Of a DNA stretch of 59,834 nt, positions 44,136 through 52,979 are shown piece after piece. The translations under genes were made by a program, and so were the position numbers. The notes beneath the pieces are model-generated. The model had not been told where the DNA came from, ran no database searches, and saw only the letters and a program-made list of their open reading frames with translations. Numbering within the stretch: the stretch's first letter is position 1; each line of letters begins with the position of its first letter. This DNA comes from Micromonospora sp. CPCC 205371 (GTDB lineage Bacteria > Actinomycetota > Actinomycetes > Mycobacteriales > Micromonosporaceae): contig NZ_JAIBNX010000015.1 of NCBI RefSeq assembly GCF_026130045.1, positions 1 to 59,834 on the forward strand, in the 5' to 3' direction.

Positions 44136-44882
44136 ATGAAACCGTTCCGTGACACCTGGCTGATCTTCCAGCGCCAGACGCTGCTCATCCTGCGCAACCC
44201 TGTGTGGCTGATCATCGGCGTGCTCCAGCCGCTCTACTTCCTGCTGCTCTTCGGTCCGCTGCTCAAGGACGCGCTCCCCGTCAGCAACGCCGCCGAGGCG
44301 TACCGGATCTTCGTACCCGGCCTGCTGGTGATGCTGGCGATGTTCGGCGCGATGTTCACCGGGTTCGGGCTGATCGCGGAGCTGCGGGCCGGCGTGATCG
44401 AACGCAGCCGGGTCACCCCGATCAGCCGCGTCGCGCTCATGCTCGGCCGCGCCCTGCGCGACGTGGCCACGCTGCTCGTCCAGGCGCTGCTGATCACCCT
44501 GCTGGCCATCCCGTTCGGGCTGACCGTCCACATTGGTGACTTGCTGCTGGCGTTCCTCATGTTGGGCCTCATCGGCGTCATGATGTCGGCGGCGTCCAAC
44601 GCGCTCGCGCTCAAGCTGAAGACCGAGGACGCGCTGGCCCCGCTCATGAACGGGCTCGCGCAGCCGCTCCTGCTCCTGTCCGGCATCCTGCTGCCGCTGA
44701 CTGGCTGGCTGGCGACGGTCGCCAAGTTCAACCCGTTCGCGTGGGCCGTCGACGCCAGCCGGGCACTCTTCGCCGGCGACGCCGGCGACCCGAAGGTGTG
44801 GCAGTCGCTGCTGATCCTCGGCGCGCTCACCGTGGCGGCGCTCATGTGGGCCGGCCGCTCGTTCGCCCGCGGCGTTCGCTAG
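44136..44882 (+). CDS. ABC-2 type exporter permease (DrrB-like)
   Basis: 248 aa, six membrane segments. Typical DrrB opening TWLIFQRQTLLILRNPVWLIIGVLQPLYFLLLFGPLL and the ABC-2 motif LRAGVIERSRVTPISRVALMLGRAL. It starts 2 bp after the ATPase gene. Substrate unknown; the family includes anthracycline and other drug exporters. A strong hairpin follows. Confidence 0.92.
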   Translation: MKPFRDTWLIFQRQTLLILRNPVWLIIGVLQPLYFLLLFGPLLKDALPVSNAAEAYRIFVPGLLVMLAMFGAMFTGFGLIAELRAGVIERSRVTPISRVALMLGRALRDVATLLVQALLITLLAIPFGLTVHIGDLLLAFLMLGLIGVMMSAASNALALKLKTEDALAPLMNGLAQPLLLLSGILLPLTGWLATVAKFNPFAWAVDASRALFAGDAGDPKVWQSLLILGALTVAALMWAGRSFARGVR

Positions 44883-44893
44883 CTGCTACACCC

Positions 44894-44927
44894 GGGGCAC
44901 GGTCCATCCTGTTGGGGACCGTGCCCC
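44894..44927. terminator. Bidirectional terminator hairpin
   Basis: GGGGCACGGTCC (44894-44905) pairs perfectly with GGACCGTGCCCC (44916-44927), 12 bp with a 10-nt loop. It sits between convergent genes ending at 44882 (+) and 44939 (-). Confidence 0.75.
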
Positions 44928-44938
44928 GCCTGCGTCTT

Positions 44939-45592
44939 CTAGCGGCGACGGGCTAGCGTCAGGCCGTCCGCGATCGGCAGCAGCACCTGGTCTACACGGT
45001 CGTCGCCCAGCACCTGCTCGTTGAACTTCACGATCGCGTGGTCGCCCTCGTTGCTCGGGGCGAGGACCCTGCCGTACCGCAGCACGTTGTCGACGAGGAT
45101 CAGCCCACCAGGGCGCATACGCGGCACGATCTCCGCCCAGTACGCCGGGTACCCGGTCTTGTCGGCGTCGATGAACGCCAGGTCCAGGTGCGGCTCGGCG
45201 GGCAGCTCCTTGAGCCGGTCCGCCGCCGGCCCGATGCGCAGTTCGATCCGCTCGGACACCCCGGCCCGCTCCCAGTACCGCCGCGCCACCGACGTGAACT
45301 CGTCCGAGATGTCAAAACAGGTCAGCTTGCCGTCGGCGGGCAGCCCGCGCGCGATCGACAGCGACGACAGCCCGGTAAACGTGCCCACCTCGACGGCCTG
45401 GCGAGCGTCGATCAGCTTGGTCAGAAACGTCAGCAGGGCCGCCTGCTCCGGCGCGACCTGCATCTCCGCGTCTTCGGGCAGCGCCGCCTGCGTCTCGTCG
45501 ATCAGATCCTGGACGATCTCGTCGGGCGGCGTGCCGTGGCTGACGACGTACGCGTGCAACTGCGGGGTCATCGCCATTGTCTTGAGCGTCAT
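44939..45592 (-). CDS. Class I SAM-dependent O-methyltransferase (CCoAOMT-like)
   Basis: About 217 aa. SAM-binding VEVGTFTGLSSLSIARGLP, then CFDISDEFTSVARRYWERAGV, metal-binding FIDADKTGYPAYW and ILVDNVLRYGRV, all typical of catechol-type O-methyltransferases. Physiological substrate unknown. Several starts are possible: two adjacent ATG (45595, 45592) overlap the maf stop, with GGAGG just upstream; I list the second for better spacing. Confidence 0.9.
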   Translation of the reverse strand: MTLKTMAMTPQLHAYVVSHGTPPDEIVQDLIDETQAALPEDAEMQVAPEQAALLTFLTKLIDARQAVEVGTFTGLSSLSIARGLPADGKLTCFDISDEFTSVARRYWERAGVSERIELRIGPAADRLKELPAEPHLDLAFIDADKTGYPAYWAEIVPRMRPGGLILVDNVLRYGRVLAPSNEGDHAIVKFNEQVLGDDRVDQVLLPIADGLTLARRR

Positions 45593-46200
45593 CATCGCCT
45601 CCACAAGTCGGTGATCGAGTACCCGAGCTCGCCGAGCAGCCTACGCAGCAGCGGCAAGGACAAGCCGATCACGTTGCCATGGTCGCCCTCAACCCGCTCG
45701 ACGAACGCCCCGCCGATCCCGTCGATCGTGAACGCTCCGGCAACGAGCAGCGGCTCGCCCGTCGCCACGTACGCGGCGATCTCCGCGTCGCTGACATCGG
45801 CGAAGTAGACGGTGGTCTTGGCGACCGCTTCCGCCCTGCTGTTTCCTTCTTTTTGGTTCCCGTCGATCAGGCAGTGGCCCGTGTGCAGGACGCCGCTCCG
45901 GCCGCGCATCCGCAGCCAGCGCTTGGTGGCCTCGTCGGCATCGGCGGGCTTGCCCAGGATCTCGCCCTCGAACGCGAGCACGGAGTCACAGCCGAGCACG
46001 AGCGCATCGGGCTGTCTGACGGCTTCCGCCTTCAGCCGCGCTAGCGTCAGGCACAGTTCCTCAGCGGTCGCCGCCTCGACAGCTGACTCGTCGACGCCGC
46101 TGACCAGGACTTCCGGCTCGATGCCGGCGGCTTGAAGCAGCTTGCGCCGCGCTGGACTCGCCGACGCGAGCACCAGCCGCGGCCGGTTGTGGGTACGCAC
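45592..46200 (-). CDS. maf: Maf family nucleoside triphosphate pyrophosphatase
   Basis: 202 aa. Family opening RLVLASASPARRKLLQAAGI, then VLGCDSVLAFEGEILGKPADADEA and GAFTIDGIGGAFVERVEGDHGNVIGL. Hydrolyses dTTP/UTP or modified nucleotides (house-cleaning). GTG start at 46200 chosen because TAGCGT (46213-46208) ends 7 nt upstream. In many actinobacteria maf sits beside carboxylase beta and epsilon genes (from memory); here other genes intervene. Confidence 0.92.
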   Translation of the reverse strand: MRTHNRPRLVLASASPARRKLLQAAGIEPEVLVSGVDESAVEAATAEELCLTLARLKAEAVRQPDALVLGCDSVLAFEGEILGKPADADEATKRWLRMRGRSGVLHTGHCLIDGNQKEGNSRAEAVAKTTVYFADVSDAEIAAYVATGEPLLVAGAFTIDGIGGAFVERVEGDHGNVIGLSLPLLRRLLGELGYSITDLWRR

Positions 46201-46287
46201 GACTCCGACGCTACCGGGCGAGACCATGCAACCGATCGGAACCGCCAGGCGTGACTAGGGTCGGCTCAGCGACCCTGGGGAGCAGTC

Positions 46288-46785
46288 GTGGCGGAAAATG
46301 ATGGGTTTGACGCGTTCTATGCGGAGAGTCAACAGCGGCTCTTCGCGTGCCTGTACGCCTTGACCGGCGACGCGGCCGAAGCTCAAGACGTGATCCAAGA
46401 GGCGTACGCCCGCGCGTGGCAGCGCTGGTCGACGGTGCGCGGGTACGGCGATCCCGAAGCCTGGGTGCGCACCGTAGCCCGCCGGATCGCCATCAGCCGC
46501 TGGCGTCGCGCCCGAAACGCCGTCTTCGCCCATCGCCGCGCGGGCCCACCGCCACCGATACCCGGCCCCAACCCAGACACCGTCGTCCTGATCTCCGCCC
46601 TCGGCCGCCTGCCGGTACCCCAGCGGGAAGCGATCGTGCTCCACCACTTGGTAGGCCTGCCGGTGGCCGAGGTCGCCCGCGAAACCGGCGTAGCGACCGG
46701 CACCATCAAGGCCCGCCTCACCCGCGGCCGCCGCGCGCTCGCCGAACTGCTCGCCTTGGACCCGTCGGAGGGCACACATGTCTGA
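46288..46785 (+). CDS. SigE family ECF RNA polymerase sigma factor
   Basis: 165 aa. Region 2: FYAESQQRLFACLYALTGDAAEAQDVIQEAYARAWQRW; region 4: LGRLPVPQREAIVLHHLVGLPVAEVARETGVATGTIKARLTRGRRAL. Belongs to the actinobacterial SigE/SigM-like group. GTG start with GGGGAG upstream. Overlaps the membrane-protein gene by 8 bp, which suggests that protein regulates it. Confidence 0.92.
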   Translation: MAENDGFDAFYAESQQRLFACLYALTGDAAEAQDVIQEAYARAWQRWSTVRGYGDPEAWVRTVARRIAISRWRRARNAVFAHRRAGPPPPIPGPNPDTVVLISALGRLPVPQREAIVLHHLVGLPVAEVARETGVATGTIKARLTRGRRALAELLALDPSEGTHV

Positions 46786-47566
46786 CAAACTTTCGACGCT
46801 CTTCGAGCAGATGCACGGCACCCAACCACCGGTGCCGTTCGCCTCCCCGGACCAGGTCCGCCGCCGCGCTCGCCAGCGCAGCCGTCGCCAAGTCCTGGCC
46901 GCAGCCTGCACGGTCCTCGCCGTCGCCGGCGCGGGAGCCGGCTGGGCGGTACTCCGCCCGTCCGCCGCCCCACCGCCGCCCCGCCCCGGCACCTCGGTCA
47001 CCCCGTCAGCTCCCCCGTCCACCCCGTCAGCTTCCCCTTCCACGATGCCGACCGAGATCCCGACGTCTGCCCTCCTGAGAGCGCCCGACTTCACCTTCAT
47101 CGAAGTCGAGGTCGGCGAGCTCGACGACCAGGGCCCAGACGGTCCGGAATGGCCCTTCTCGACCGTCGCGTCGGACTGTCCCGACTACCGCGCGGCCAAC
47201 TACCCGACGCTGGCGCAACGCCAAGACGTACGCGCAGCCACCTATCTGGGCCGCGACAACTGGAATGCCAGGCAAATCATCGAGCTCTACCCCGATGCGT
47301 CAGCGAACATGCTCGACATCGGTCGCGTCCTCATAACCTGCCGCAGCTTCTCCGTCCCGGATGGCGCGGACATCAAGCTCTCCGTGGCCGACCGGGGTTT
47401 CGCCGGCGACAACTCCCTGCTGATCCACAAACTGTCCGACAAACGACTCGAATACATCGTCGTCGTCCGCGTCGGCTACCTCATCAGCACGCTAAGCCTC
47501 CCCGGCGACGACGAGAGTAAAGCCCGCTCGCTGGCCGAGACAATGGCCACCCGCCTGCGCATGTAG
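46778..47566 (+). CDS. Single-pass membrane protein, probable partner of the SigE factor
   Basis: 262 aa. About 45 cytoplasmic residues (basic, RRRARQRSRRQ), one membrane helix (VLAAACTVLAVAGAGAGWAVL), a Pro/Ser/Thr-rich linker and a ~170-residue outside domain with two Cys. No zinc anti-sigma HxxxCxxC motif. The position after the sigma gene is typical for anti-sigma-like partners in this group; an anti-sigma role is inferred only from context. Confidence 0.75.
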   Translation: MSDKLSTLFEQMHGTQPPVPFASPDQVRRRARQRSRRQVLAAACTVLAVAGAGAGWAVLRPSAAPPPPRPGTSVTPSAPPSTPSASPSTMPTEIPTSALLRAPDFTFIEVEVGELDDQGPDGPEWPFSTVASDCPDYRAANYPTLAQRQDVRAATYLGRDNWNARQIIELYPDASANMLDIGRVLITCRSFSVPDGADIKLSVADRGFAGDNSLLIHKLSDKRLEYIVVVRVGYLISTLSLPGDDESKARSLAETMATRLRM

Positions 47567-47642
47567 CTGCCGTTCAGGCCCCGCGCCGTTTCCGCCACGC
47601 GTGTGACGATGCTTCCGTTGCTGTGGGAAGCCGCAAGTTTGA

Positions 47643-47675
47643 GCGCGAGGCTGTCGCTTAGGTGAGACCTCGCGC
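47643..47675. repeat. Hairpin in intergenic region
   Basis: GCGCGAGG (47643-47650) pairs with CCTCGCGC (47668-47675), loop 17 nt. GGGAAGC and GCTTCCC lie further out on either side and can partly extend it. It may terminate the sigma operon. The 258-bp gap 47567-47824 has lower GC and no gene. Confidence 0.4.
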
Positions 47676-47732
47676 TTCCCGCATTTATACGCCACATTCA
47701 ACGCTGATGCGCCTCTACGTCGCAACCGGCTG

Positions 47733-47782
47733 AGATCTTGGAGAGTTATGGTCGCTATGACTGCCAAAACTCTACAAGATCT
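47733..47782. repeat. Imperfect inverted repeat, possible interspersed element
   Basis: AGATCTTGGAGAGTT (47733-47747) faces AACTCTACAAGATCT (47768-47782), 14 of 15 matching, around a 20-nt loop containing ATGG and CCA. It looks like a mobile or REP-like element in this low-GC gap. Confidence 0.5.
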
Positions 47783-47824
47783 ACCGTAGCGGGGGCGGAC
47801 ACTGCATACTCTGCACGTTTCGGC

Positions 47825-48907
47825 CTACGTCGTCGCACCTTTCCGCCTCCGATACCGAAGCCACAGCACCAAGAGGACACCGCTCCCAGCCGCTGCGAGA
47901 ACCGCCACGACCACCGGAAGCCGCCCGCCACCGTCACGCTCGGGCGCGTCCGATGTCGATGTCGATGACGGTGCGGTGCTCGCGGAAAGCGGCGGCACAT
48001 CGGCGGTAAGCGCCGCGACAAGATTCAGTACTCCGTACCCGTACTGCTCGTCCCGCCCAGGCGCCCCTTTGTCCGTGGCAGTAGCAGTGAGTCGATGAAC
48101 CACCTCGCGCGCCGACAACTCTGGATACTTACTCCTCACCAAGGCAGCCGCCCCGGCAACAATCGCCGTAGCCGCGGACGTGCCACTACCTTTCGAGTAG
48201 TTATTGTTCGTGCTCGTGCTGTAGATATCCACACCCGGCGCCGTGATCGCAACGGCCTTCCCGGTGACGGACAACGCGGCATGCTCCCCGTCCCGCCCAA
48301 CAGCCCCAACCGCCAAAACCCCGTCATAAGCCGCCGGAAACCCAACATTCAAGTTCTCTGGCCTGTTTCCTACCGCAGCAATCACAACGGCGCCTTCGCT
48401 TATCGCGCGATTGACTGAAGACCGGAGCTTTGCTGACGAAGCGCCCGTGTACGAAACGCTTATGATCCTCGCCTTACGATCAGCTGCCCAATCGATTCCT
48501 GTGGCGACGTCGTCGGGTGTTCCACGGCCATCATCGGCGGCAATCCTGATGGGTATAATTCTTGATTTCGGTGCAACGCCAAGAGCGCCCTCGTTGCCAT
48601 TCCCGTGCGCGGCAACCAATCCCGCCATGCTGGTGCCATGTGAGTTAGCGTCTTGCTGCCCGTTGCCATCTGTGAGTACATCCACCCCTAGCAGCAGGTT
48701 TCTCCGCAGGTCGCGGTGGGGTGATACGCCTGTATCAACGATTGCAACCGTCACATCCTCACCCTGGCTTTGCCGATGCACCGCACCGATGTTTAGAAAA
48801 CGCAGATGCCACTGATCGTCTCGGATGTCATCCATATGGTGGGTGGGTGCGATTAGGGTGATTGTTGCGGCTAGCGATACGACGCGCCATAGCGCAACAG
48901 AGCTCAA
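47825..48907 (-). CDS. Mycosin-type (MycP) subtilisin-like serine protease
   Basis: About 360 aa. Signal peptide (SSVALWRVVSLAATITLIAP), catalytic Asp58 (VAIVDTGV), His90 (NSHGTSMAG), oxyanion Asn181 (AAVGNRP), Ser244 (SGTSAATAIVAG) and a C-terminal anchor helix (VVVAVLAAAGSGVLLVLWL) with basic tail. MycP proteases serve type VII secretion, but no EccB/C/D/E gene is in the window. A TTG start at 48907 overlaps the upstream stop (TTGA). Lower GC than its neighbours. Third gene of a three-gene operon. Confidence 0.88.
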   Translation of the reverse strand: MSSVALWRVVSLAATITLIAPTHHMDDIRDDQWHLRFLNIGAVHRQSQGEDVTVAIVDTGVSPHRDLRRNLLLGVDVLTDGNGQQDANSHGTSMAGLVAAHGNGNEGALGVAPKSRIIPIRIAADDGRGTPDDVATGIDWAADRKARIISVSYTGASSAKLRSSVNRAISEGAVVIAAVGNRPENLNVGFPAAYDGVLAVGAVGRDGEHAALSVTGKAVAITAPGVDIYSTSTNNNYSKGSGTSAATAIVAGAAALVRSKYPELSAREVVHRLTATATDKGAPGRDEQYGYGVLNLVAALTADVPPLSASTAPSSTSTSDAPERDGGGRLPVVVAVLAAAGSGVLLVLWLRYRRRKGATT

Positions 48908-50085
48908 TTCGACAAGCCGATCGCAGGACCGGGGTCCGTCGAGACAGGGTTCTGCGACGGCTGCAGGACCGGCGGAACGCCTTCGATGACGTCCCATGAG
49001 TCTTCGCTAATGCGCCTAAGCCTAGGCCGACCGCTCATCGGCGAGGCGATTGACCGGCTGGATGCGAGCATCCCAGCTGGCAGAGGGGGGTGCGTTGTAC
49101 CGATTACACCGCCGACAGGGTTAACGCGAGCTGGTGGCTGCCGGAGGTCTGACTCCGTTGTGCCTCTCGTCGCACCGATAACTCCACCGGCAGATAGCCT
49201 CCGCCGTGTTCTGGTTTGAACGTCACCATCTGGGTGCACTGACGCTTCCGAATTTGGAGGATGGGAGAGGCCTGCAGATGGTGCAGGCAACGTCGGCTTT
49301 GTTTCCCTGTTAGGTATGAGTCTTGGTTGGCGCCTTGGCTGTAGATAGCCGGTTGAAGGCCCACTGGCCGCGAGTTTCGCGGGTGGTGAAGGGTTGATGT
49401 AAGCCCGATTGCCTACGGCGGCCGACGGCCCGGAGCGACCGACCGGCTGACCCGTGCTCGAGTGGTAAATGTCCGGGTTGAAATCCTCCCTTGGGGATTG
49501 CGAGGGGTAGGTCGGGGGGTGTTTTAGGGCGGCTTGGGCTTCGATTAGTGTGTGGCTGAGGGAGAACATGATGGCGCGGGCGCGGTTGTTCAGAACTTCG
49601 AGGTCGGCCTGCGTTGCGGGCGGGCGCCCTATGGTGCTTACCGCCTCGGTGGCGCTGTTGTGGGCCACCATCGACTCGTAGTCGCGGATCGCCTGCCGCG
49701 TTCGCGCGTATTCGTCGTACAGCGGTTTGAGGTCGCGCTGGGCGCTTGCGAGTGCCCCGACGGTCGCGCCGAAGGTCGTGTAGTTTGCCACCGCGACTTC
49801 GTGGGTGGTGCGCACATTTTGGATGAGGAAGTCGAGGCGGGACACGTATGCGGCAGCGGCGGCGTTGCGGTCGGGCGGCCAGGCGGCGATGAGGTTCGCG
49901 CGGTACTGCTCCAGGCGGCTCAAGTGAGTGGACGTCAGCTCGGCGGTGCGGCGCCAGCCGGATACGAGTTTCCAGTGGCTGTCGGTGTGCTGGTCTTCGA
50001 CTGCCTGCCACATTGTCGTGACGTCGTGCTGGTGCCAATCGGTGCCGGTGTAGCCGCCGGGGATTCCGCTGCGCTCCCAGGACAT
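48904..50085 (-). CDS. WXG100/PPE-like helical protein with proline-rich C-terminus
   Basis: About 393 aa. Residues 1-190 are a long helical bundle (WQAVEDQHTDSHWKLVSGWRRTAELTSTHLSRLEQYRANLIAAWPPDRNAAAAAYVSRLDFLIQNV); the AWPPDRNAAA turn between two helices resembles the WXG/PPE-type hairpin. The rest is low-complexity Pro/Ser/Arg-rich, with two GGVIG(A/T)T repeats. No signal peptide. GGAGG precedes the ATG. It is coupled to the mycosin and to the small helical gene upstream. A type VII substrate or substrate chaperone is the best guess. Confidence 0.65.
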   Translation of the reverse strand: MSWERSGIPGGYTGTDWHQHDVTTMWQAVEDQHTDSHWKLVSGWRRTAELTSTHLSRLEQYRANLIAAWPPDRNAAAAAYVSRLDFLIQNVRTTHEVAVANYTTFGATVGALASAQRDLKPLYDEYARTRQAIRDYESMVAHNSATEAVSTIGRPPATQADLEVLNNRARAIMFSLSHTLIEAQAALKHPPTYPSQSPREDFNPDIYHSSTGQPVGRSGPSAAVGNRAYINPSPPAKLAASGPSTGYLQPRRQPRLIPNRETKPTLPAPSAGLSHPPNSEASVHPDGDVQTRTRRRLSAGGVIGATRGTTESDLRQPPARVNPVGGVIGTTHPPLPAGMLASSRSIASPMSGRPRLRRISEDSWDVIEGVPPVLQPSQNPVSTDPGPAIGLSN

Positions 50086-50086
50086 C

Positions 50087-50500
50087 TCATGCCTCCGCCG
50101 TGGGTGGGCGAGCGGCGGCGGTCTGGTCGAGTGCATCCTCCACTTCGGACACTCGGGCAGCGGAGAACGCGTCGGCTTCGCCGTAGCGTGTGCTGATGTC
50201 GGATGCGGCGGTTGCTAGGCCCCAGGTGGCTTCCTGGTAGAAGTACACGAGGTCGGATGTGTTGAGCTGCGAGTCTCGGTGTGCTCGTGCGAAGTTTGCC
50301 AGCTCGGGAAACGACTCGGGCGGCTCGGGAAGCTCGGTGGCCAGCTCGTCGGAGACGTGTAGTGCGCGGGGCGCATAATTGTCGACGACTTCGGAGCGCA
50401 GCACCGCGGCGAATTCGGCCATCTGGCCGATATCGGCCTCGATTTGGGCGTAGTCGCTTAGCCACCCCGGTGTGGGGTCGTCGAACGGCCGCGCCACCAC
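50087..50500 (-). CDS. Small helical ESX-like protein
   Basis: About 137 aa. All helical: WLSDYAQIEADIGQMAEFAAVLRSEVVDNYAPRALHV, then LNTSDLVYFYQEATWGLATAASDISTRYGEADAFSAARVSEVEDAL. Size and helix pattern fit WXG100-like partners, though no clear WXG is present. The GTG start at 50500 is predicted leaderless: TACCAT (50512-50507) ends 6 nt upstream. First gene of the operon with the PPE-like and mycosin genes. Confidence 0.65.
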   Translation of the reverse strand: MVARPFDDPTPGWLSDYAQIEADIGQMAEFAAVLRSEVVDNYAPRALHVSDELATELPEPPESFPELANFARAHRDSQLNTSDLVYFYQEATWGLATAASDISTRYGEADAFSAARVSEVEDALDQTAAARPPTAEA

Positions 50501-50501
50501 A

Positions 50502-50693
50502 TCACGATGGTAGTCGATTCCATCCCCGCCCCACGCCCCCACCGGGGCGGGCGCTCCGCGCCCAATGAGAGACGGCGGGCGGTGCCGGGTTTGTGGCGCG
50601 GGTGCGTGACAGGACGGCGCCGACGAGAGCGGCCAACTCTTCCGCCGTGGGTGTGCCGCGGACCACCCGGAACATCGGTTCAGGCTCCGACAT
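50502..50693 (-). CDS. accE: Acyl-CoA carboxylase epsilon subunit
   Basis: 63 aa. FRVVRGTPTAEELAALVGAVLSRTRA and a Trp-containing SHWARSARP tail are the AccE signature. These tiny proteins bind alpha/beta carboxylase complexes and stimulate activity in actinobacteria. Normally directly after the beta-subunit gene; here the beta subunit is 3.5 kb away. Leaderless ATG start (TACGCT ends 7 nt upstream). Confidence 0.85.
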   Translation of the reverse strand: MSEPEPMFRVVRGTPTAEELAALVGAVLSRTRATNPAPPAVSHWARSARPGGGVGRGWNRLPS

Positions 50694-50754
50694 GACAGGC
50701 AGCGTACGTCACATCGACGGGCTCCCCGACGGTGTACCCGTTGTCCTGGCAGGG

Positions 50755-50760
50755 TAAAGT
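50755..50760 (+). promoter_or_regulatory. -10 element of second receptor kinase, leaderless
   Basis: TAAAGT ends 6 nt before the GTG at 50767. It shares the gap with the divergent accE promoter. Confidence 0.5.
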
Positions 50761-50766
50761 CCACGG

Positions 50767-52599
50767 GTGTCTGCCGCTTCCCACCTCGTCGCCGATCGCT
50801 ACCGGCTGATCGAACCGCTCGGTCAGGGCGGCATGGGGCGCGTGTGGAAGGCCCGCGACGAAGTGTTGCATCGTGACGTCGCCATCAAAGAGTTGGTGCC
50901 GCCGCCCGGGTTGACGCCTGAGGAGCGGCAGGAGATGCGGGAGCGCTCCCTTCGCGAGGCGCGCGCGATCGCCCGGCTCAACAACGTCAACGTCGTCCGC
51001 ATCTTCGACGTTCTGCGCACCGATGCTGATCCTTGGATCGTCATGGAGTACGTGGCGTCGCGGTCTTTGCAGGATGTGCTCGCAAGCGACGGGCCGGTCA
51101 CGCCGGTGCGGGCGGCGGAGATCGGGCTCGGTGTGCTGGGCGCCTTGAACGCCGCGCATCGTTCGGGTGTCGTGCACCGCGATGTCAAGCCGGGCAACGT
51201 GTTGCTGGCCGATGACGGCCGGGTGGTCCTCACCGACTTCGGCTTGGCCACGGTGCCGGGTGACCCCAATGTGACGCGCACGGGGCTGGTGCTGGGCTCC
51301 CCCGCGTACATCGCTCCGGAGCGTGCCCGCGACGGCACAGCCGGTCCCGAAGCCGACCTGTGGTCGCTGGGTGCGACGCTTTTCGCCGCCGTGGAGGGCC
51401 AGTCGCCGTACGCGCGCCCGTCCGCGATCGGCACGCTGGCCGCGTTGGCGACCGAGCCGCCGCCACCGCCGCGCCGCGCGGGCCCGATGAAGCCGGTGCT
51501 CAACGGCCTGCTGCGGAAGGACCCCCGGGCGCGGATCACGGCGGACGAGGCGGAGAAACTGTTGCGGCGCGCGGCCGGCCGCCGACCTCGCACGGGCCGT
51601 CCGCTTCTTGAAGGGGTACGCCGGCCGAGCGTCTTCGGTCCTCGTGAGAGTGACGCCGCCGCCACCAAGGTCGTGCCGGCGCCGCGGCAGTCATCGGAGA
51701 TGGCCGTCCCGGTCATTCCGGGCAAAACGGCGAAGATCGTGCTGCCAACCACCGCACCGACTCCCGAGCCCGCGGCTGCCGAGACGACTGTCGTCGAGCC
51801 GGCGGTCGTGGAGCCGGCGGCCGTCGAGCCGGAAGGCGCGGCCCCCGCGGTCGCGGAGCAGACCAAGGTTGTCGAAGCCGCCCCCGAGTTGCCGGTCGTG
51901 CCGAGCGAGCCCAGGCCGGTCAACCGGCTGCCGTGGCTCGCCGCAGGCGCCGCGCTACTGGTAGTGGTGCTCGCGGTGGTGCTCATCTCGGTGTTGAACG
52001 ACGACGAGAAGGTGCCGGGCGGTCCGACAGCGGCGACCTCCGGTCCGACCGCCTCGGCCGCCGCACCTACGACAGCGGCGCCGACACCAGCGCCGACGAC
52101 GGCCGCGCCGACCGCACCCGCGCCGAGCGCGACCGGCGCCCCCAGCGGCCTCACGCTGCCAGCGGGCTGGCACATCTACACCGACCGCAGCGGTTTCTCC
52201 GTGGCAGTGCCCCAAAACTGGACGGTGAGCCGCGAGCGCACGATGGTCTACTTCCGCGAGCAGGGTGGCGAATTTCGCATCCTCGGCATCGACCAGACCG
52301 ACCAGCCGAAGTCCGACCCGGTGGCCGACTGGACCGCGCAGGAGCGGCAGCGTCGTAACGACTACCGCAGCTACCAGCGCGTGAAGATCGCCGCAGTGGA
52401 TTACTTCGACAAGGCGGCCGACTGGGAGTGGATCTACACGAGCCGCAATGGCAACCGGATCCACGTCGTCAACCGCGGCTTCGTCACCGCTCCCGACAAG
52501 GCGTATGCGATCTACTGGTCCACGCCAGACGCCACCTGGGCGGCTAACCAAGACGAGTTTGCCCTGATAGCGAGCAGTTTCAAGCCCGTACGGGAGTAA
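50767..52599 (+). CDS. Receptor-type Ser/Thr protein kinase (PknB-like), no PASTA repeats
   Basis: 610 aa. Kinase domain (12-275): LGQGGMGRVWKARD, Lys41 (VAIKEL), HRDVKPGNVL (Asp139), DFGLA (Asp157), APERA. Acidic/Ala linker, one membrane helix (~392-416), then a Thr/Pro/Ala-rich extracellular stalk and a ~130-residue sensor domain beginning GFSVAVPQNWTVSRERTMVYF. The outside domain resembles that of the kinase at 19445 (NVPDGW / VPQNW, aromatic strands). Leaderless GTG start. Ligand unknown. Confidence 0.92.
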   Translation: MSAASHLVADRYRLIEPLGQGGMGRVWKARDEVLHRDVAIKELVPPPGLTPEERQEMRERSLREARAIARLNNVNVVRIFDVLRTDADPWIVMEYVASRSLQDVLASDGPVTPVRAAEIGLGVLGALNAAHRSGVVHRDVKPGNVLLADDGRVVLTDFGLATVPGDPNVTRTGLVLGSPAYIAPERARDGTAGPEADLWSLGATLFAAVEGQSPYARPSAIGTLAALATEPPPPPRRAGPMKPVLNGLLRKDPRARITADEAEKLLRRAAGRRPRTGRPLLEGVRRPSVFGPRESDAAATKVVPAPRQSSEMAVPVIPGKTAKIVLPTTAPTPEPAAAETTVVEPAVVEPAAVEPEGAAPAVAEQTKVVEAAPELPVVPSEPRPVNRLPWLAAGAALLVVVLAVVLISVLNDDEKVPGGPTAATSGPTASAAAPTTAAPTPAPTTAAPTAPAPSATGAPSGLTLPAGWHIYTDRSGFSVAVPQNWTVSRERTMVYFREQGGEFRILGIDQTDQPKSDPVADWTAQERQRRNDYRSYQRVKIAAVDYFDKAADWEWIYTSRNGNRIHVVNRGFVTAPDKAYAIYWSTPDATWAANQDEFALIASSFKPVRE

Positions 52600-52638
52600 C
52601 TGGCATGTTCCACCCGCGTCGGGGGTACCACTTCCGTC

Positions 52639-52866
52639 GTGAGGTACCGACGACATGCGACGAAGCCGACGATGGCCCTCTGGGCCCTGATCGCGGCGGG
52701 TGACGCCGCCCTGCTGGTCTCGGGTGTGGGTGTCGCCGTCATGCTCTTCGTTTTCGCGGTGGCCGCCGTGATCGCGCTCGGCGTGGCCGCCGCCTGGATG
52801 GTCCTACGGCGTCCCGCGCCCGAGCCCGTACGGCATCGTGGCCCGCAACGACGCTTGGCCCGCTAG
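52639..52866 (+). CDS. Small membrane protein, function unknown
   Basis: 75 aa from a GTG (52639) or 64 aa from an ATG (52672). Two hydrophobic segments (LWALIAAGDAALLVSGVGVAVMLF, VAAVIALGVAAAWMVL) and a basic tail. No ribosome binding site stands out. It follows the kinase and may belong to its transcript. Confidence 0.45.
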   Translation: MRYRRHATKPTMALWALIAAGDAALLVSGVGVAVMLFVFAVAAVIALGVAAAWMVLRRPAPEPVRHRGPQRRLAR

Positions 52867-52979
52867 CGCCGCGCCGCAGCGCGAAAATTTCCGCGCTAAC
52901 TATTGTGATCTTGGGCAGTTTCCTTCAAGGATGGGCTCAGGTCAGTCCGGTCCTGGGGAGGCGAGACGGCCAACGAGAT

